From assembly GCA_960531495.1 (NCBI GenBank), contig OY482852.1, positions 34,198,117-34,262,116 on the forward strand: 64,000 nt of DNA, read 5' to 3'. Of this stretch, positions 29,301 to 40,766 are shown one piece after another. The notes below the pieces were generated by a model. That model made no database searches, was not told where the DNA came from, and was given only the letters and a program-made list of their open reading frames with translations. This DNA is from Zeus faber (taxonomy: Eukaryota; Chordata; Actinopteri; Zeiformes; Zeidae). Made by a program: the position numbers and the translations under genes. How positions within the stretch are numbered: position 1 is the first letter of the stretch; each line of letters opens with the position of its first letter.

Positions 29301-31370
29301 CCAATGTTCTGAAAATGCTCATACCTCGACAAATACATGTTGTATGGGCCTAAAACTGTTTGACAAACAACGCTTTAGCAGCATATACTAGTTCACCATT
29401 GTATTTAAACTGTCTGACACTGTCACACAGAGTAACGACTGAAGCGTTTAACCAATTCCCCTTTTCGACGTTTAAATCGGCTGAAAATGCGTTTTTTCCC
29501 ACATGTGCACACAATGATGAAAATGATCATAACTCCACAAATACATGTTAGATGGGCCTAGAACTCTGTGAGAAACACATAAGAAGGACATAATAGTTCA
29601 TCATATTAATTCAATTTCTATGCTGTACTGCAGCATTCTGAATCATTCACCTCTGAAGAGAAAATGGTTCGGTGTTTCTCTAATTCAGCTAGACAGCAAA
29701 CCGTCAAAAGTTCTGAAAATGATCATAACTCCACAAATACATGTTAGATGGGCATAGAAATCTGAGAGAAACACTTAGGAAGCACATAATAGTTCATCAT
29801 ATTAATTAAATTTCTATGCTGTACTGCAGCATTCTGAATCATTCACCTCTGAAGAGACAATGGTTCGGTGTTTCTCTAATTCAGCTAGACAGCAAACCGT
29901 CCAATGTTATGAAAATGCTCATACCTCGACAAATACATGTTGTATGGGCCTAAAACTGTTTGACAAACAACGCTTTAGCAGCATATACTAGTTCACCATT
30001 GTATTTAAACTGTCTGACACTGTCACACAGAGTAATGACTGAAGCGTTTAAGCAATTCCCCTTTTCGACGTTTAAATCGGCTGAAAATGCGTTTTTTCCC
30101 ACATGTGCACACAATGATGAAAATAATCATAACTCGACAAATACATTTTACATGGGCCTAAAACTGTTTGACAAAAAACACTTTAGCAGCATATACTAGT
30201 TCACCATTGTATTTAAACTGTCTGACACTGTCACACAGAGTAATGACTGAAGCGTTTAACCAATTCCCCTTTTCGACGTTTAAATCGGCTGAAAATGCGT
30301 TTTTTTCCCACATGTGCACACAATGATGAAAATGATCATAACTCCACAAATACATGTTAGATGGGCATAGAAATCTGAGAGAAACACTTAGGAAGCACAT
30401 AATAGTTCATCATATTAATTAAATTTCTATGCTGTACAGCAGCATTCTGAATCATTCACCTCTGAAGAGACAATGGTTCGGTGTTTCTCTAATTCAGCTA
30501 GACAGCAAACCGTCCAATGTTATGAAAATGCTCATACCTCGACAAATACATGTTGTATGGGCCTAAAACTGTTTGACAAACAACGCTTTAGCAGCATATA
30601 CTAGTTCACCATTGTATTTAAACTGTCTGACACTGTCACACAGAGTAATGACTGAAGCGTTTAAGCAATTCCCATTTTCGACGTTTAAATCGGCTGAAAA
30701 TGCGTTTTTTTCCCACATGTGCACACAATGATGAAAATGATCATAACTCCACAAATACATGTTAGATGGGCCTAGAAATCTGTGAGAAACACTTAAGAAG
30801 CACATAATAGTTCATCATATTAATTAAATTTCTATGCTGTACTGCAGCATTGTGAATCATTCACCTCTGAAGAGACAATGGTTCGGTGTTTCTCTAATTC
30901 AGCTAGACAGCAAACCGTCACAAGTTCTGAAAATGATCATATCTCCAGAAATACATGTTAGATGGGCATAGAAATCTTAGAGAAAAACTTAGGAAGCACA
31001 TAATAGTTCATCACATTAATTAAATTTCAATGCTGTACTGCAGCATTCTGAATCATTCACCTCTGAAGAGACAATGGTTCGGTGTTTCTCTAATTCAGCT
31101 AGACAGCAAACCGTCCAATGTTCTGAAAATGCTCATTACTCGACAAATACATGTTGTATGGGCCTAAAACTGTTTGACAAACAACGCTTTAGCAGCATAT
31201 ACTAGTTCACCATTGTATTTAAACTGTCTGACACTGTCACACAGAGTAATGACTGAAGCGTTTAACCAATTCCCCTTTTCGACGTTTAAATCGGCTGAAA
31301 ATGCGTTTTTTCCCACATGTGCACACAATGATGAAAATGATCATAACTCGACAAATACATGTTAGATGGG
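26347..31370 (+). repeat. Large array 1 higher-order repeat, copy 2
   Basis: Partner of 20260-25490. The offset is 6088 up to about 29100 and 5880 afterwards, so this copy lacks exactly one 208-base A monomer (the unit equivalent to 23076-23283). Diagnostic variants occur in the same order. About 0.85 kb of other monomers separates the two copies. Confidence 0.9.
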
Positions 31371-33599
31371 CCTAGAACTCTGTGAGAAACACATAAGAAG
31401 GACATAATAGTTCATCATATTAATTCAATTTCTATGCTGTACTGCAGCATTCTGAATCATTCACCTCTGAAGAGACAATGGTTCGGTGTTTCTCTAATTC
31501 AGCTAGACAGCAAACCGTCAAAAGTTCTGAAAATGATCATAACTCCACAAATACATGTTAGATGGGCATAGAAATCTGAGAGAAACACTTAGGAAGCACA
31601 TAATAGTTCATCATATTAATTAAATTTCTATGCTGTACAGCAGCATTCTGAATCATTCACCTCTGAAGAGACAATGGTTCGGTGTTTCTCTAATTCAGCT
31701 AGACAGCAAACCGTCCAATGTTCTGAAAATGCTCATACCTCGACAAATACATGTTGTATGGGCCTAAAACTGTTTGACAAACAACGCTTTAGCAGCATAT
31801 ACTAGTTCACCATTGTATTTAAACTGTCTGACACTGTCACACAGAGTAACGACTGAAGCGTTTAACCAATTCCCCTTTTCGACGTTTAAATCGGCTGAAA
31901 ATGCATTTTTTCCCACGTGTGCACACTATGATGAAAATGATCATAACTCGACAAATACATGTTAGATGGGCCTAAAACTGTTTGACAAACAACACTTTAG
32001 CAGTATATACTAGTTCACCATTGTATTTAAACTGTCTGACACTGTCATACAGAGTAATGACTGAAGCGTTTAACCAATTCCCCTTTTCGACGTTTAAATC
32101 GGCTGAAAATGCTTTTTTTCCCAGATGTGCACACTATGATGAAAATGATCATAACTCGACAAATACATTATATATGGGCCTAAAACTGGTTGACAAACCA
32201 CACTTTAGCAGCATATACTAGTTCACCATTGTATTTGAACTGTCTGACTCTGTCACTCAAAGTAATGACTAAAGCTTTTGACCAATTCGCCTTTTCGACG
32301 TTTAAATCGGCTGAAAATGCATTTTTTCCCACGTGTGCACACTATGATGAAAATGATCATAACTCCAGAAATACATGTTAGATGGGCATAGAAATCTGAG
32401 AGAAAAACTTAGGAAGCACATAATAGTTCATCATATTAATTAAATTTCTATGCTGTACTGCAGCATTCTGAATCATTCACCTCTGAAGAGACAATGGTTC
32501 GGTGTTTCTCTAATTCAGCTAGACAGCAAACCGTCAAAAGTTCTGAAAATGATCATAACTCCACAAATACATGTTAGATGGGCATAGAAATCTGAGAGAA
32601 ACACTTAGGAAGCACATAATAGTTCATCATATTAATTAAATTTCAATGCTGTACTGCAGCATTCTGAATCATTCACCTCTGAAGAGACAATGGTTCGGTG
32701 TTTCTCTAATTCAGCTAGACAGCAAACCGTCAAAAGTTCTGAAAATGATCATAACTCCACAAATACATGTTAGATGGGCATAGAAATCTGAGAGAAACAC
32801 TTAGGAAGCACATAATAGTTCATCATATTAATTAAATTTCTATGCTGTACAGCAGCATTCTGAATCATTCACCTCTGAAGAGACAATGGTTCGGTGTTTC
32901 TCTAATTCAGCTAGACAGCAAACCGTCCAATGTTATGAAAATGCTCATACCTCGACAAATACATGTTGTATGGGCCTAAAACTGTTTGACAAACAACGCT
33001 TTAGCAGCATATACTAGTTCACCATTGTATTTAAACTGTCTGACACTGTCACACAGAGTAATGACAGAAGCGTTTAAGCAATTCCCCTTTTCGACGTTTA
33101 AATCGGCTGAAAATGCGTTTTTTCCCACATGTGCACACAATGATGAAAATGATCATAACTCTACAAATACATTTTACATGGGCCTAAAACTGTTTGACAA
33201 ACAACACTTTAGCAGCATATACTTGTTCACCATTGTATTTAAACTGTCTGACACTGTCACATGGAGTAATGACTGAAGCGTTTAACCGATTCGCCTTTTC
33301 GACGTTTAAATCGGCTGAAAATGCGTTTTTTCCCACATGTGCACACAATGATGAAAATGATCATAACTCGACAAATACATTTTACATGGGCCTAAAACTG
33401 TTTGACAAACAACACTTTAGCAGCATATACTTGTTCACCATTGTATTTAAACTGTCTGACACTGTCACACAGAGTAATGACTGAAGCGTTTAACCAATTC
33501 CCCTTTTCGATATTTAAATCGGCTGAAAATGCGTTTTTTCCCACATGTGCACATAATGATGAAAATGATCCTAACTCCACAAATACATGTTAGATGGGC

Positions 33600-34045
33600 C
33601 TAGAAATCTGTGAGAAACACTTAAGAAGCACATAATAGTTCATCATATTAATTAAATTTCTATGCTGTACTGCAGCATTCTGAATCATTCACCTCTGAAG
33701 AGACAATGGTTCGGTGTTTCTCTAATTCAGCTAGACAGCAAACCGTCACAAGTTCTGAAAATGATCATAACTCCAGAAATACATGTTAGATGGCATAGAA
33801 ATCTGAGAGAAAAACTTAGGAAGCACATAATAGTTCATCATATTAATGAAATTTCAATGCTGTACTGCAGCATTCTGAATCATTCACCTCTGAAGAGACA
33901 ATGGTTCGGTGTTTCTCTAATTCAGCTAGACAGCAAACCGTCACAAGTTCTGAAAATGATCATAACTCCAGAAATACATGTTAGATGGCATAGAAATCTG
34001 AGAGAAAAACTTTGGAAGCACATAATAGTTCATCATATTAATTAA
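33600..34045 (+). repeat. Tandem pair of 195 bp type B monomers
   Basis: Two consecutive B units each lack one G (AGATGGCATAG instead of AGATGGGCATAG), which makes the unit 195 bases, a multiple of three. One plus-strand frame therefore stays open through both units (127 codons with a 65-residue internal repeat). The frame is a length accident, not a gene. Confidence 0.8.
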
Positions 34046-36389
34046 ATTTCAATGCTGTACTGCAGCATTCTGAATCATTCACCTCTGAAGAGACAATGGT
34101 TCGGTGTTTCTCTAATTCAGCTAGACAGCAAACCGTCCAATGTTCTGAAAATGCTCATACCTCGACAAATACATGTTGTTTGGGCCTAAAACTGTTTGAC
34201 AAACAACGCTTTAGCAGCATATACTAGTTCACCATTGTATTTAAACTGTCTGACACTGTCACACAGAGTAACGACTGAAGCGTTTAACCAATTCCCCTTT
34301 TCGACGTTTAAATCGGCTGAAAATGCGTTTTTTTCCCACATGTGCACACAATGATGAAAATGATCACAACTCCACAAATACATGTTGTATGGGCCTAAAA
34401 CTGTTTGACAAACAACGCTTTAGCAGCATATACTAGTTCACCATTGTATTTAAACTGTCTGACACTGTCACACAGAGTAACGACTGAAGCGTTTAACCAA
34501 TTCCCCTTTTCGACGTTTAAATGGGCTGAAAATGCATTTTTTCCCACGTGTGCACACTATGATGAAAATGATCATAACTCCACAAATACATGTTAGATGG
34601 GCCTAGAACTCTGTGAGAAACACATAAGAAGGACATAATAGTTCATCATATTAATTAAATTTCTATGCTGTACTGCAGCATTCTGAATCATTCACCTCTG
34701 AAGAGACAATGGTTCGGTGTTTCTCTAATTCAGCTAGACAGCAAACCGTCAAAAGTTCTGAAAATGATCATAACTCCACAAATACATGTTAGATGGGCAT
34801 AGAAATCTGAGAGAAACACTTAGGAAGCACATAATAGTTCATCATATTAATTAAATTTCTACGCTGTACAGCAGCATTCTGAATCATTCACCTCTGAAGA
34901 GACAATGGTTCGGTGTTTCTCTAATTCAGCTAGACAGCAAACCGTCCAATGTTCTGAAAATGCTCATACCTCGACAAATACATGTTGTATGGGCCTAAAA
35001 CTGTTTGACAAACAACGCTTTAGCAGCATATACTAGTTCACCATTGTATTTAAACTGTCTGACACTGTCACACAGAGTAATGACTGAAGCGTTTAAGCAA
35101 TTCCCCTTTTCGACGTTTAAATCGGCTGAAAATGCGTTTTTTCCCACATGTGCACACAATGATGAAAATAATCATAACTCGACAAATACATTTTACATGG
35201 GCCTAAAACTGTTTGACAAACAACACTTTAGCAGTATATACTAGTTCACCATTGTATTTAAACTGTCTGACACTGTCATACAGAGTAATGACTGAAGCGT
35301 TTAACCAATTCCCCTTTTCGACGTTTAAATCGGCTGAAAATGCTTTTTTTCCCAGATGTGCACACTATGATGAAAATGATCATAACTCGACAAATACATT
35401 TTATATGGGCCTAAAACTGGTTTACAAACAACACTTTAGCAGCATATACTAGTTCACCATTGTATTTGAACTGTCTGACTCTGTCACTCAAAGTAATGAC
35501 TAAAGCTTTTGACCAATTCGCCTTTTCGACGTTTAAATCGGCTGAAAATGCATTTTTTCCCACGTGTGCACACTATGATGAAAATGATCATAACTCCAGA
35601 AATACATGTTAGATGGGCATAGAAATCTGAGAGAAAAACTTAGGAAGCACATAATAGTTCATCATATTAATTAAATTTCAATGCTGTACTGCAGCATCCT
35701 GAATCATTCTCCTCTGAAGAGACAATGGTTCGGTGTTTCTCTAATTCAGCTAGACAGCAAACCGTCCAATGTTCTGAAAATGCTCATACCTCGACAAATA
35801 CATGTTGTATGGGCCTAAAACTGTATGACAAACAACGCTTTAGCAGCATATACTAGTTCACCATTGTATTTAAACTGTCTGACACTGTCACACAGAGTAA
35901 CGACTGAAGCGTTTAACCAATTCCCCTTTTCGACGTTTAAATGGGCTGAAAATGCATTTTTTCCCACGTGTGCACACTATGATGAAAATGATCATAACTC
36001 CACAAATACATGTTAGATGGGCCTAGAACTCTGTGAGAAACACATAAGAAGGACATAATAGTTCATCATATTAATTAAATTTCTATGCTGTACTGCAGCA
36101 TTCTGAATCATTCACCTCTGAAGAGACAATGGTTCGGTGTTTCTCTAATTCAGCTAGACAGCAAACCGTCAAAAGTTCTGAAAATGATCATAACTCCACA
36201 AATACATGTTAGATGGGCATAGAAATCTGAGAGAAACACTTAGGAAGCACATAATAGTTCATCATATTAATTAAATTTCTATGCTGTACAGCAGCATTCT
36301 GAATCATTCACCTCTGAAGAGACAATGGTTCGGTGTTTCTCTAATTCAGCTAGACAGCAAACCGTCCAATGTTATGAAAATGCTCATAC

Positions 36390-36822
36390 CTCGACAAATA
36401 CATTTTATATGGGCCTAAAACTGGTTGACAAACAACACTTTAGCAGCACATACTAGTTAATCATTGTATTTAAACTGTCTGACACTGTCACACAGAGTAA
36501 TGACTGAAGTGTTTAACCAATACGCCTTTTCGACGTTTAAATCGGCTGAAAATGCGTTTTTTCCCACATGTGCACACTATGATGAAAATGATCATAACTC
36601 GACAAATACATTTTCTATGGGACTAAAACTGTTTGATAAACAACACTTTAGCAGCACATACTAGTTCATCATTGTATTTAAACTGTCTAACACTGTCACA
36701 CAGAGTAATGACTGAAGCGTTTAACCAATTCGCCTTTTCGACGTTTAAATCGGCTGAAAATGTGTTTTTTCCCTCATGTGCACACTATGATGAAAATGAT
36801 CATAACTCAACAAATGCATTTT
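36390..36822 (+). repeat. Transitional satellite monomers left of the LINE
   Basis: The last two A units before the LINE mix array 1 traits (TGTGCACACTATGATGAAAATGATC) with array 2 traits (AGCAGCACATACTAGTT, TCATTGTATTTAAAC, ACATTTTATATGGG). The same mixed type resumes at 42262-42680 on the other side. The LINE therefore sits within a transition zone of one original array. Confidence 0.8.
36809..36822 (+). other. Probable LINE target-site duplication, left copy
   Basis: AACAAATGCATTTT next to the poly(T) run resembles AACAAACAACATTTT at 42247-42261. Removing the element and one copy gives an uninterrupted satellite reading (CATTTT then ATATGGGCC). The copies are imperfect, and the right one also resembles the satellite word GGTTGACAAACAACAC, so this may be partly satellite homology. 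Confidence 0.5.
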
Positions 36823-36832
36823 TTTTTTTTTT
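36823..36832 (-). other. LINE poly(A) tail
   Basis: A run of T on the plus strand at the element's 3' end, followed by the short 3' UTR (36833-36934). It marks target-primed reverse transcription and fixes the element's orientation. Part of the run may be target sequence, since the satellite here reads CATTTT. Confidence 0.8.
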
Positions 36833-36934
36833 ATATAAAAATACAGAATCATCAACAGTCACAATTATGCCAAGAAAACATTTTTAAACACTTGGGAAAT
36901 ACATGTTTTCCCTTTTTCTCCCTTCTCTATCCTA

Positions 36935-37204
36935 TCAGAATGCGAAGGAGAGAGAGTGGCATTCAGTTTCCAGGAGTAGGGTAGTTTGTTGCATAAATTG
37001 GATTACAAAAAGGTCTTTGTTTCCTCCATTTAGCAACAATAGGTGGGCTTTTAGTGAGTTTCCAAAGAGGCTTTGTATGCTTACGTCTCTACCCTCATAT
37101 AGTGCCAAGTTCCTTCTTGTCCATGTTGCGCGCCTGGCAAATGCCAGCACAGTGTTTATCAGTAAGTTTTCCGTTGGGCTCATTGTTTTGGGGGGGGGGG
37201 GCAA
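36935..37204 (-). pseudogene. LINE ORF2, C-terminal end (shifted frame)
   Basis: The last part of ORF2 continues here in a different frame from the Cys/His motif upstream. Residues read as a helical, basic segment (INTVLAFARRATWTRRNLAL and on to SLFGNSLKAHLLLLNGGN), resembling the extreme C-terminus I associate with Tx1-like ORF2. The frame change coincides with a run of 12 G (plus strand 37190-37201), so it could be a real indel, a polymorphism or a sequencing error. The stop precedes a 3' UTR of about 100 bases. Confidence 0.7.
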
Positions 37205-37382
37205 ACATGTAGGCCCAGTCCCATGTAAGCCCTGTTAGTCTCCTAAGGCCACAATGTTCCACCAGTAGGCTCTTGACCCTCTCCCTATAGTTTGTGAGGG
37301 CCGTGCACCTAAGAAACAGGTGCTCAATGTCTTCTGCTTCTTCCATGCAGACCACACACTCCCTTTTGTGCAAGTCTTTGTG
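37199..37382 (-). pseudogene. LINE ORF2, C-terminal Cys/His motif segment
   Basis: Directly in frame with the reverse transcriptase segment but after one TAA stop at 37383-37385. It reads HKDLHKRECVVCMEEAEDIE and continues to HLFLRC, a C-x2-C, H, C arrangement typical of the C-terminal zinc-binding region of L1/Tx1 ORF2 proteins. A single nonsense change therefore separates an otherwise readable C-terminus. The frame is lost at the 12-G run. Confidence 0.8.
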
Positions 37383-39008
37383 TTATTGATGCAGGATGAT
37401 GCCAGTAAAAATCCTCCTGTGCCTTATCTTGAAATCCAGGTGGAAGATGGCTGATGTGGCAAAAGGGATTTCCATGTTGTTCCATATATTTCTAATTGAA
37501 TAGCCAGGAAATATCCTTGACCAGGCCTTTTCTGAAGCTGGAATTGTCACAATCTTTGAAATGAGTAATCTATACCAGTCTCTGGTTTTCACTGATTGGA
37601 TGGTGGGGAATTTTCCTCTAAGGCACAGGAGGAAGTTCAGGGCATCATCCTGCACCTTGGGTCCTTTCTCTTTGAGCATGCCTCGCCACTCAGGTAGTAG
37701 GCTTTGATCAAATTTTTCCCCGAAAGAGACAATCAGTTTTTCCCTGTATTGCACCTTCCATCTGTCTAATTCCCATAGTACATTCCCTATATCAAAGTTC
37801 CCTTTGTGGTCGGTCACCTGTCCCACTCTTGTTAGGCCTGCTGCCGTCAAGTGACTGCTGACGAGGTTTCTCCCATTATAGGTGAAGCATGGATTCGAGA
37901 GGAAAGGTAACTGCAGCACATGCTCTTTTTTACTGCACTCGGGTCTGAGGTGGGGGAGTATCCTTCCCCATGCCTCCAGCACCTCCTGGTAGAAGCCCGG
38001 CAGGCCACTGTAAGTTTTTCTGGGGTAGTGGGTACAGAGATTGTATTTGCTCCTCTCCCCAAACTCCGCCAGGTAGCCTGCGAGTGCGTCCTCCCAGGGA
38101 TACTGCCTGGTCGAATCCAAGAATTTCCCTATCAATTTAACCCTCAGTGCGTCTCTTTTGGCACCAATGTCAATCAGCCCTAATCCCCCCTCCCGTTTAT
38201 TAGCAATTAACGTCCTGTGGGCGAACATATTTCCCTTACCCTTCCAAAGAAAGGAGGAGATCTCACCGTTCAATGAATTTAGTGCCCAATCGGGCAGCTC
38301 ACAGGTTCCCAAAGCATGATTTATTTTTGACAGCACTAGGGCATTAGATACTATTACCTTTCCTTTTAGACTAAGCCCCCTCGCCCTCCACAGGTTCAAG
38401 GTACACTGTATTTTAATTATCACACTCTTCCATGTTTTATCTCTTGCTTCACTCTCGTCTTTCCCAATGTACACACCCAAGATTTCTCTGCACCCTGTGG
38501 TCTCTTTAAGGCCCCATTTGTTTATCGTTTTTTGATTCTTACCGCAGAACATTATTGCAGATTTTTCTTTATTGATTCTTGCGCCAGAGGCTTTCTCATA
38601 GGCCCCTAGGTGTTTGAAGACATGGTCTATGCTGTCACCATCCGAGACCATGATATTAATGTCGTCTGCATATTGGACTATTTTGGTTTTGTTGCCATTT
38701 GGCGTTAAGATACCTTTTATATTTTTGTCTTTCAGTATTAGGAGTGCGAGGGGTTCTGCGACCAGGGTGTATAGCAGAGCTGAGAGGGGGCATCCCTGTC
38801 TCACCGACCTCTCGATCCGAATGTCCCTGGTGAGAAGTCCGTTGCATTTCACCCTGCTACTCGCACTTGGATATAAAACCTTGATCCAATCGATGAACTT
38901 TGCTCCGAAGCCGAACTTTTCCATTACGGACCAGAGGAACGGATGCTCAACCCTGTCAAAAGCTTTTTCTAGGTCTACTCCAAGCAGCAGGCCCCTCTGC
39001 ATAGTCAT
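37383..39008 (-). pseudogene. LINE ORF2, reverse transcriptase segment
   Basis: About 541 residues from the middle of ORF2. Near its start is LLLGVDLEKAFDRVEHPF, holding the first catalytic Asp of the reverse transcriptase, then the SVRQGCPLSALLY block and YADD at residues 113-116 of the segment, the catalytic pair in the palm. The rest is the thumb and connector region. The enzyme would copy the LINE RNA at a nicked target. The segment is joined to the endonuclease part by a one-base frame change near 39005-39008 and ends at an in-frame TAA. All recognisable catalytic residues are present. Confidence 0.92.
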
Positions 39009-40729
39009 TGTTTTACTGTATCCCTAATTGTATTGATGGAGTCTGTAATATCTCTGCCTGGGATACTGTAAGTTTGCGTATTGCTGATGATTGAGCCTAT
39101 TACTGCTTTAAGTCTATTAGCCAGAATTTTTGCCAGAATCTTATAATCTGAATTGAGTAGGCTAATTGGCCTATAGTTTTTCAGTTGGTTCCGGCATCCT
39201 TTATTCTTAAATACAATTGTGATGATACCTTTTGTGAGGGAGTCCGGAGTTGTCTGGTTTACTCTAATACTAGTGTAAAGTTTTAGCAGCAAGGGGGCCA
39301 GCTGGGCTTTGAAGCACTGGTAGAACTCTGTCGAGATTCCGTCTGGGCCTGGGCTTTTGTTCTTATTTTGTCCATCTATTGCCAGTTCTACTTCCGCTAA
39401 TGTGATTACCGTGTCGCACTCTTCTTTGTCGATGTGATTGATTTCCCTATCAATACATTCCAGTATTTCTTTAGTCTGTTTTGGATTGGAGCTGTTACTA
39501 GTAAAGAGGTTCTCGTAATACCTATGTATTTCGTCCAGTATGTCTTCCTGCTCAGCTATTATTTCCCCCTTACTATTTTCAATCTGACCCATTCTGGCTT
39601 TGTTTTGTTTTTGTTTTTCTAGGCCAAGGAAAAAAGCTGTACATTTCTCCCCATCTGTGATATTTTTAAATCTACTTCTAACAGCTGCTCCTATGCATCT
39701 TTTCTTTTCAAAAGAGTGAAGTTTAGCTTCATATTCTTCAAATTTTGCACAACTTCTGTCAGGGTTATGGTCAAGTAATGTAATTTCTTTTGCGAGGAGG
39801 TGCCTTAATGTTCTCTCCTCCATTCCTTCCCGCCATCCTTTCTCTTTACTATAATTTATACAGGCTCTCTTAATTCGTCTTTTTACATCGTCCCATGATT
39901 TAATGTAGTTTTCTTCTACAGCTAATTCATCTGTTATATTGCTCAGTAGATTCCTTATCTTTTTTTTGAAGGTTTGGTCCTCAAGGAGACTGGCATTGAA
40001 GCACCAGATGCCCCCACCTCTGGGCCTTCCATCGTCCCCTAATTGCCAGTATAAAGATGCGTGATCGCTCCAGCTATTGAACTCATATTTAATTTTGTTA
40101 ATGTCCCTGATAATGCTGGAGGAAGCCAGACAGAGATCGATTCTGGACTGTTTGAGGACCCCCTTTACAATCTGCCTTCTCGAGAAGTCCCGCTTCAAAG
40201 GGTTTGAGATTCTCCACATTTCTACTAGGTTATGGTGATTTATCAAATTCATTAGGGTTGTTCGACTGGCGTCACTCTTGAAGGTATTGTTTACTGACAC
40301 GTCCATTTTTGTAAGAGCCACATTAAAGTCTCCAGTTATTATTACATTGTTTCCGTACCATTTCTTTAATTTAATGAAAAACTGCTTTCTATGATTTTCA
40401 TTGTTTGGTGCATATATGTTAATTATTCTATATCGTTGTTTATTAAGTGAAAAATCTACAATTAATACTCTGCCTTGATCGTCTTTGTATATCTCTTCAG
40501 CACTCATGCCTGAAGCAATCTTAGATATGATTGCTACCCCGCATGATCTTGCTGACCCGTGGTTTGAAAATATCTGCTTGTTTCTCTGGTTCGCCACATA
40601 GTCGTGATGCTCCTGGTCCCACCAAGTTTCTTGCAGGCAGACTACATCCGAGTTCAAAGTTTGCAGTACAGAATCTATTTTCGATTTTGTGCGGAGGCCG
40701 TTAGCATTTAGAGAAGTGAAGCTAATCAT
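39005..40729 (-). pseudogene. LINE ORF2, endonuclease and start of RT
   Basis: About 574 residues from the ATG at 40729 (MISFTSLNANGLR), preferred to an upstream GTG. The APE-type endonuclease shows SLNANG (Asn8/Asn10), QETW (Glu34), YAPN (Tyr106), TGDFN (Asp134, Asn136), RIDL (Asp198) and SDH (221-223), a complete catalytic set. It would nick target DNA for primed reverse transcription. The segment then runs into early reverse transcriptase blocks (KNYRPISLLNSDYKILAK, then a TYSIPGRDITDSI block). It ends by a frame change just before the VDLEKAFDRV block, so the full ORF2 is interrupted here. Confidence 0.92.
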
Positions 40730-40766
40730 TAGAGTCACACTGAGAAGAGAGTATGATTTTCGACAT

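Larger units (their letters stand above)
11684..36822 (+). repeat. Satellite array 1 (A 208 bp and B 196 bp monomers)
   Basis: About 25 kb of head-to-tail monomers, roughly 120 copies. Type A has period 208 and carries TTTAGCAGCATATACTAG, CTGTCTGACACTGTCACAC and CGACGTTTAAATCGGCTG. Type B has period 196 and carries AGTTCATCATATTAATT, GTACTGCAGCATTCTGAATC and GGTTCGGTGTTTCTC. A and B share a common block around GAAAATGATCATAACTC, and spacings between A units are sums of 208 and 196 (for example 404 or 600). A and B are mixed in irregular order with local higher-order repeats. The short open frames of 60-96 codons on both strands repeat with the monomer and are not genes. No other sequence interrupts the array until the LINE at 36823. 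Confidence 0.96.

Noticed and set aside
33662-34045. 127-codon frame with an internal 65-residue repeat
   Set aside because: Explained by two B monomers that happen to be 195 bases long after a one-base loss.
37920-38183. Plus-strand frames across the LINE
   Set aside because: Shadows of ORF2 on the opposite strand.
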